This document shows, piece by piece, positions 5,218-5,965 of a stretch of 5,965 nucleotides of DNA. Positions within the stretch are counted from its first letter, which is position 1, and every line of letters begins with the position of its first letter. The stretch is taken from contig DGKN01000104.1 of the NCBI GenBank assembly GCA_002387005.1, positions 3,641-9,605 of the forward strand, given 5' to 3'. Under the pieces are notes generated by a model. The model was not told the DNA's origin and did not search any database. It saw only the letters and a program-made list of their open reading frames with translations. Origin of the DNA: Propionibacteriaceae bacterium UBA4569. GTDB taxonomy: Bacteria; Actinomycetota; Actinomycetes; Propionibacteriales; Propionibacteriaceae. Position numbers and translations under genes: made by a program.

Positions 5218-5965
5218 ATGGATGCGCGTACCCCAGCCCCAGCCCAGCTCGGTGAACAGTTGGCGACACTCGGCCTCGACCAGGTCGATGCCGACCAGGT
5301 GATCGCCTGGTCGCAGGGCCTGGACGAGGACGACCACTCCCGGGTTGACGAACTCGTCCAACGGCTGGTGGACGGTCGTGACGCGCGCATCACCGGACGC
5401 GAGGCGAGGGTCTTCGAAGCCTGCGACGACGAGCACCGGTTGGGAACCGGTGTGCTGCCGCTGCTGGCACTCGTCCAGGCGGCGCCCCGGCTGGCCGGAC
5501 TCGACCTGGCTGACGGTTACCCCGACGAGGTGGTGCGCACCACCCAGGCCGACATCGGTCAGCAGCTGCGCAAGTTCCGCACCGTGCACGGCCGCACCGG
5601 CCTGGACACGCAATGGTGGTTGGCGGTCGTGCTGGGCGTCGGTTTCGCCCGGCTGGGGCGGTTGCAGTTCGAGGTGACCCGCAGCGACCTGGGGATGGGC
5701 GAGGGCCACGAGGTGCCCGTGCTGTCCGTGCACATTCCCGGCGACGGCCCCCTGGAACCGGACGCGGTGGACGACTCGCTGGTGCAGGCCTCCACCTTCT
5801 TCGAAGAGCGTCACCCCGATCTCGGGCCGATCGACTGGTTCGCCTGCGAGTCGTGGTTGCTGGACCCGGCGCTGGCCCATCTCGTGCCCGGCTCCAACAT
5901 CGCCGCCTTCTGCGCCCGCTGGGATGTCTGGAAGATCCGCGAGCGTGACCGGGACGCGCTCTATG
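5218..5965 (+). CDS. Two-domain GNAT-like acyltransferase (partial, C-terminus off window)
   Basis: The frame is open from ATG 5218 to the right edge (249 codons plus one base), so the stop lies outside. The product starts MDARTPAPAQLGEQLATLGL and is acidic, with no signal peptide or membrane segment. An N-terminal helical region (about 1-130) precedes WWLAVVLGVGFARLGRLQFE (133-152). Later come VHIPGDGPLEPDAVDDS (171-187), FACESWLLDPAL (208-219) and PGSNIAAF (224-231). This pattern matches, from memory, actinobacterial proteins annotated as acyltransferase with NAT_N plus GNAT_C domains, whose GRLQFE, HIP.GPL and SWLLDP stretches are conserved. Their substrates are unknown. They are inferred to transfer an acyl group from a CoA donor in the cytoplasm. 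The start rests on the -10 box eight bases upstream and the lack of any ribosome binding site. It is divergent from pepP with a 68-bp gap. The family call is good, the function open. Confidence 0.75.
   Translation, partial: MDARTPAPAQLGEQLATLGLDQVDADQVIAWSQGLDEDDHSRVDELVQRLVDGRDARITGREARVFEACDDEHRLGTGVLPLLALVQAAPRLAGLDLADGYPDEVVRTTQADIGQQLRKFRTVHGRTGLDTQWWLAVVLGVGFARLGRLQFEVTRSDLGMGEGHEVPVLSVHIPGDGPLEPDAVDDSLVQASTFFEERHPDLGPIDWFACESWLLDPALAHLVPGSNIAAFCARWDVWKIRERDRDALY

Noticed and set aside
4948..5880. A 310-codon minus-strand open frame spanning the pepP start and the acyltransferase
   Set aside because: It crosses the divergent promoter region, overlaps two better-supported genes and reads as low-complexity Gln/His/Arg/Pro-rich sequence typical of shadow frames.

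Overview
The window is very GC-rich chromosomal DNA whose open frames use G or C at most third codon positions. Gene families, leaderless promoters and codon use point to a high-GC Actinomycetota. A Propionibacteriales-like or related lineage is a guess. There are no rRNA or tRNA genes, insertion sequences, CRISPR arrays or phage genes. It looks like a compact core-genome region, and I did not find a convincing new system.

Layout. The left edge (1-240, minus strand) holds the first 80 codons of a PRC-barrel-like protein. It resembles the start of actinobacterial MgtE_N/CBS-domain proteins. Diverging from it on the plus strand are three genes: a CitE/HpcH-type CoA-ester lyase close to malyl-CoA/beta-methylmalyl-CoA lyases (325-1260), a two-helix membrane protein of the YflT / general stress protein 17M type (1298-1810), and a TehB-like class I methyltransferase (1866-2492). 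A 105-bp convergent gap follows. The minus-strand pair pepP (aminopeptidase P, 3683-5149) and corA (Mg2+/Co2+ channel, 2598-3683) then reads towards that gap, and the two genes share one base (TGATG). Diverging from pepP, a two-domain GNAT-like acyltransferase (5218 onward) runs off the right edge.

How they fit together. The MgtE_N/CBS-type protein, the YflT-like protein and CorA suggest a magnesium-homeostasis and envelope-stress neighbourhood. It recalls the order I remember around Rv1232c-Rv1239c in Mycobacterium tuberculosis. The lyase, methyltransferase, peptidase and acyltransferase have no obvious functional link to this.

The most distinctive feature is regulatory. Three genes have a TANNNT -10 box exactly six bases before the start codon and no usable Shine-Dalgarno, which is the signature of leaderless mRNAs. 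A fourth has the same arrangement with eight bases. The pepP/acyltransferase gap contains two oppositely directed -10 boxes that overlap by two bases inside a near-palindrome.
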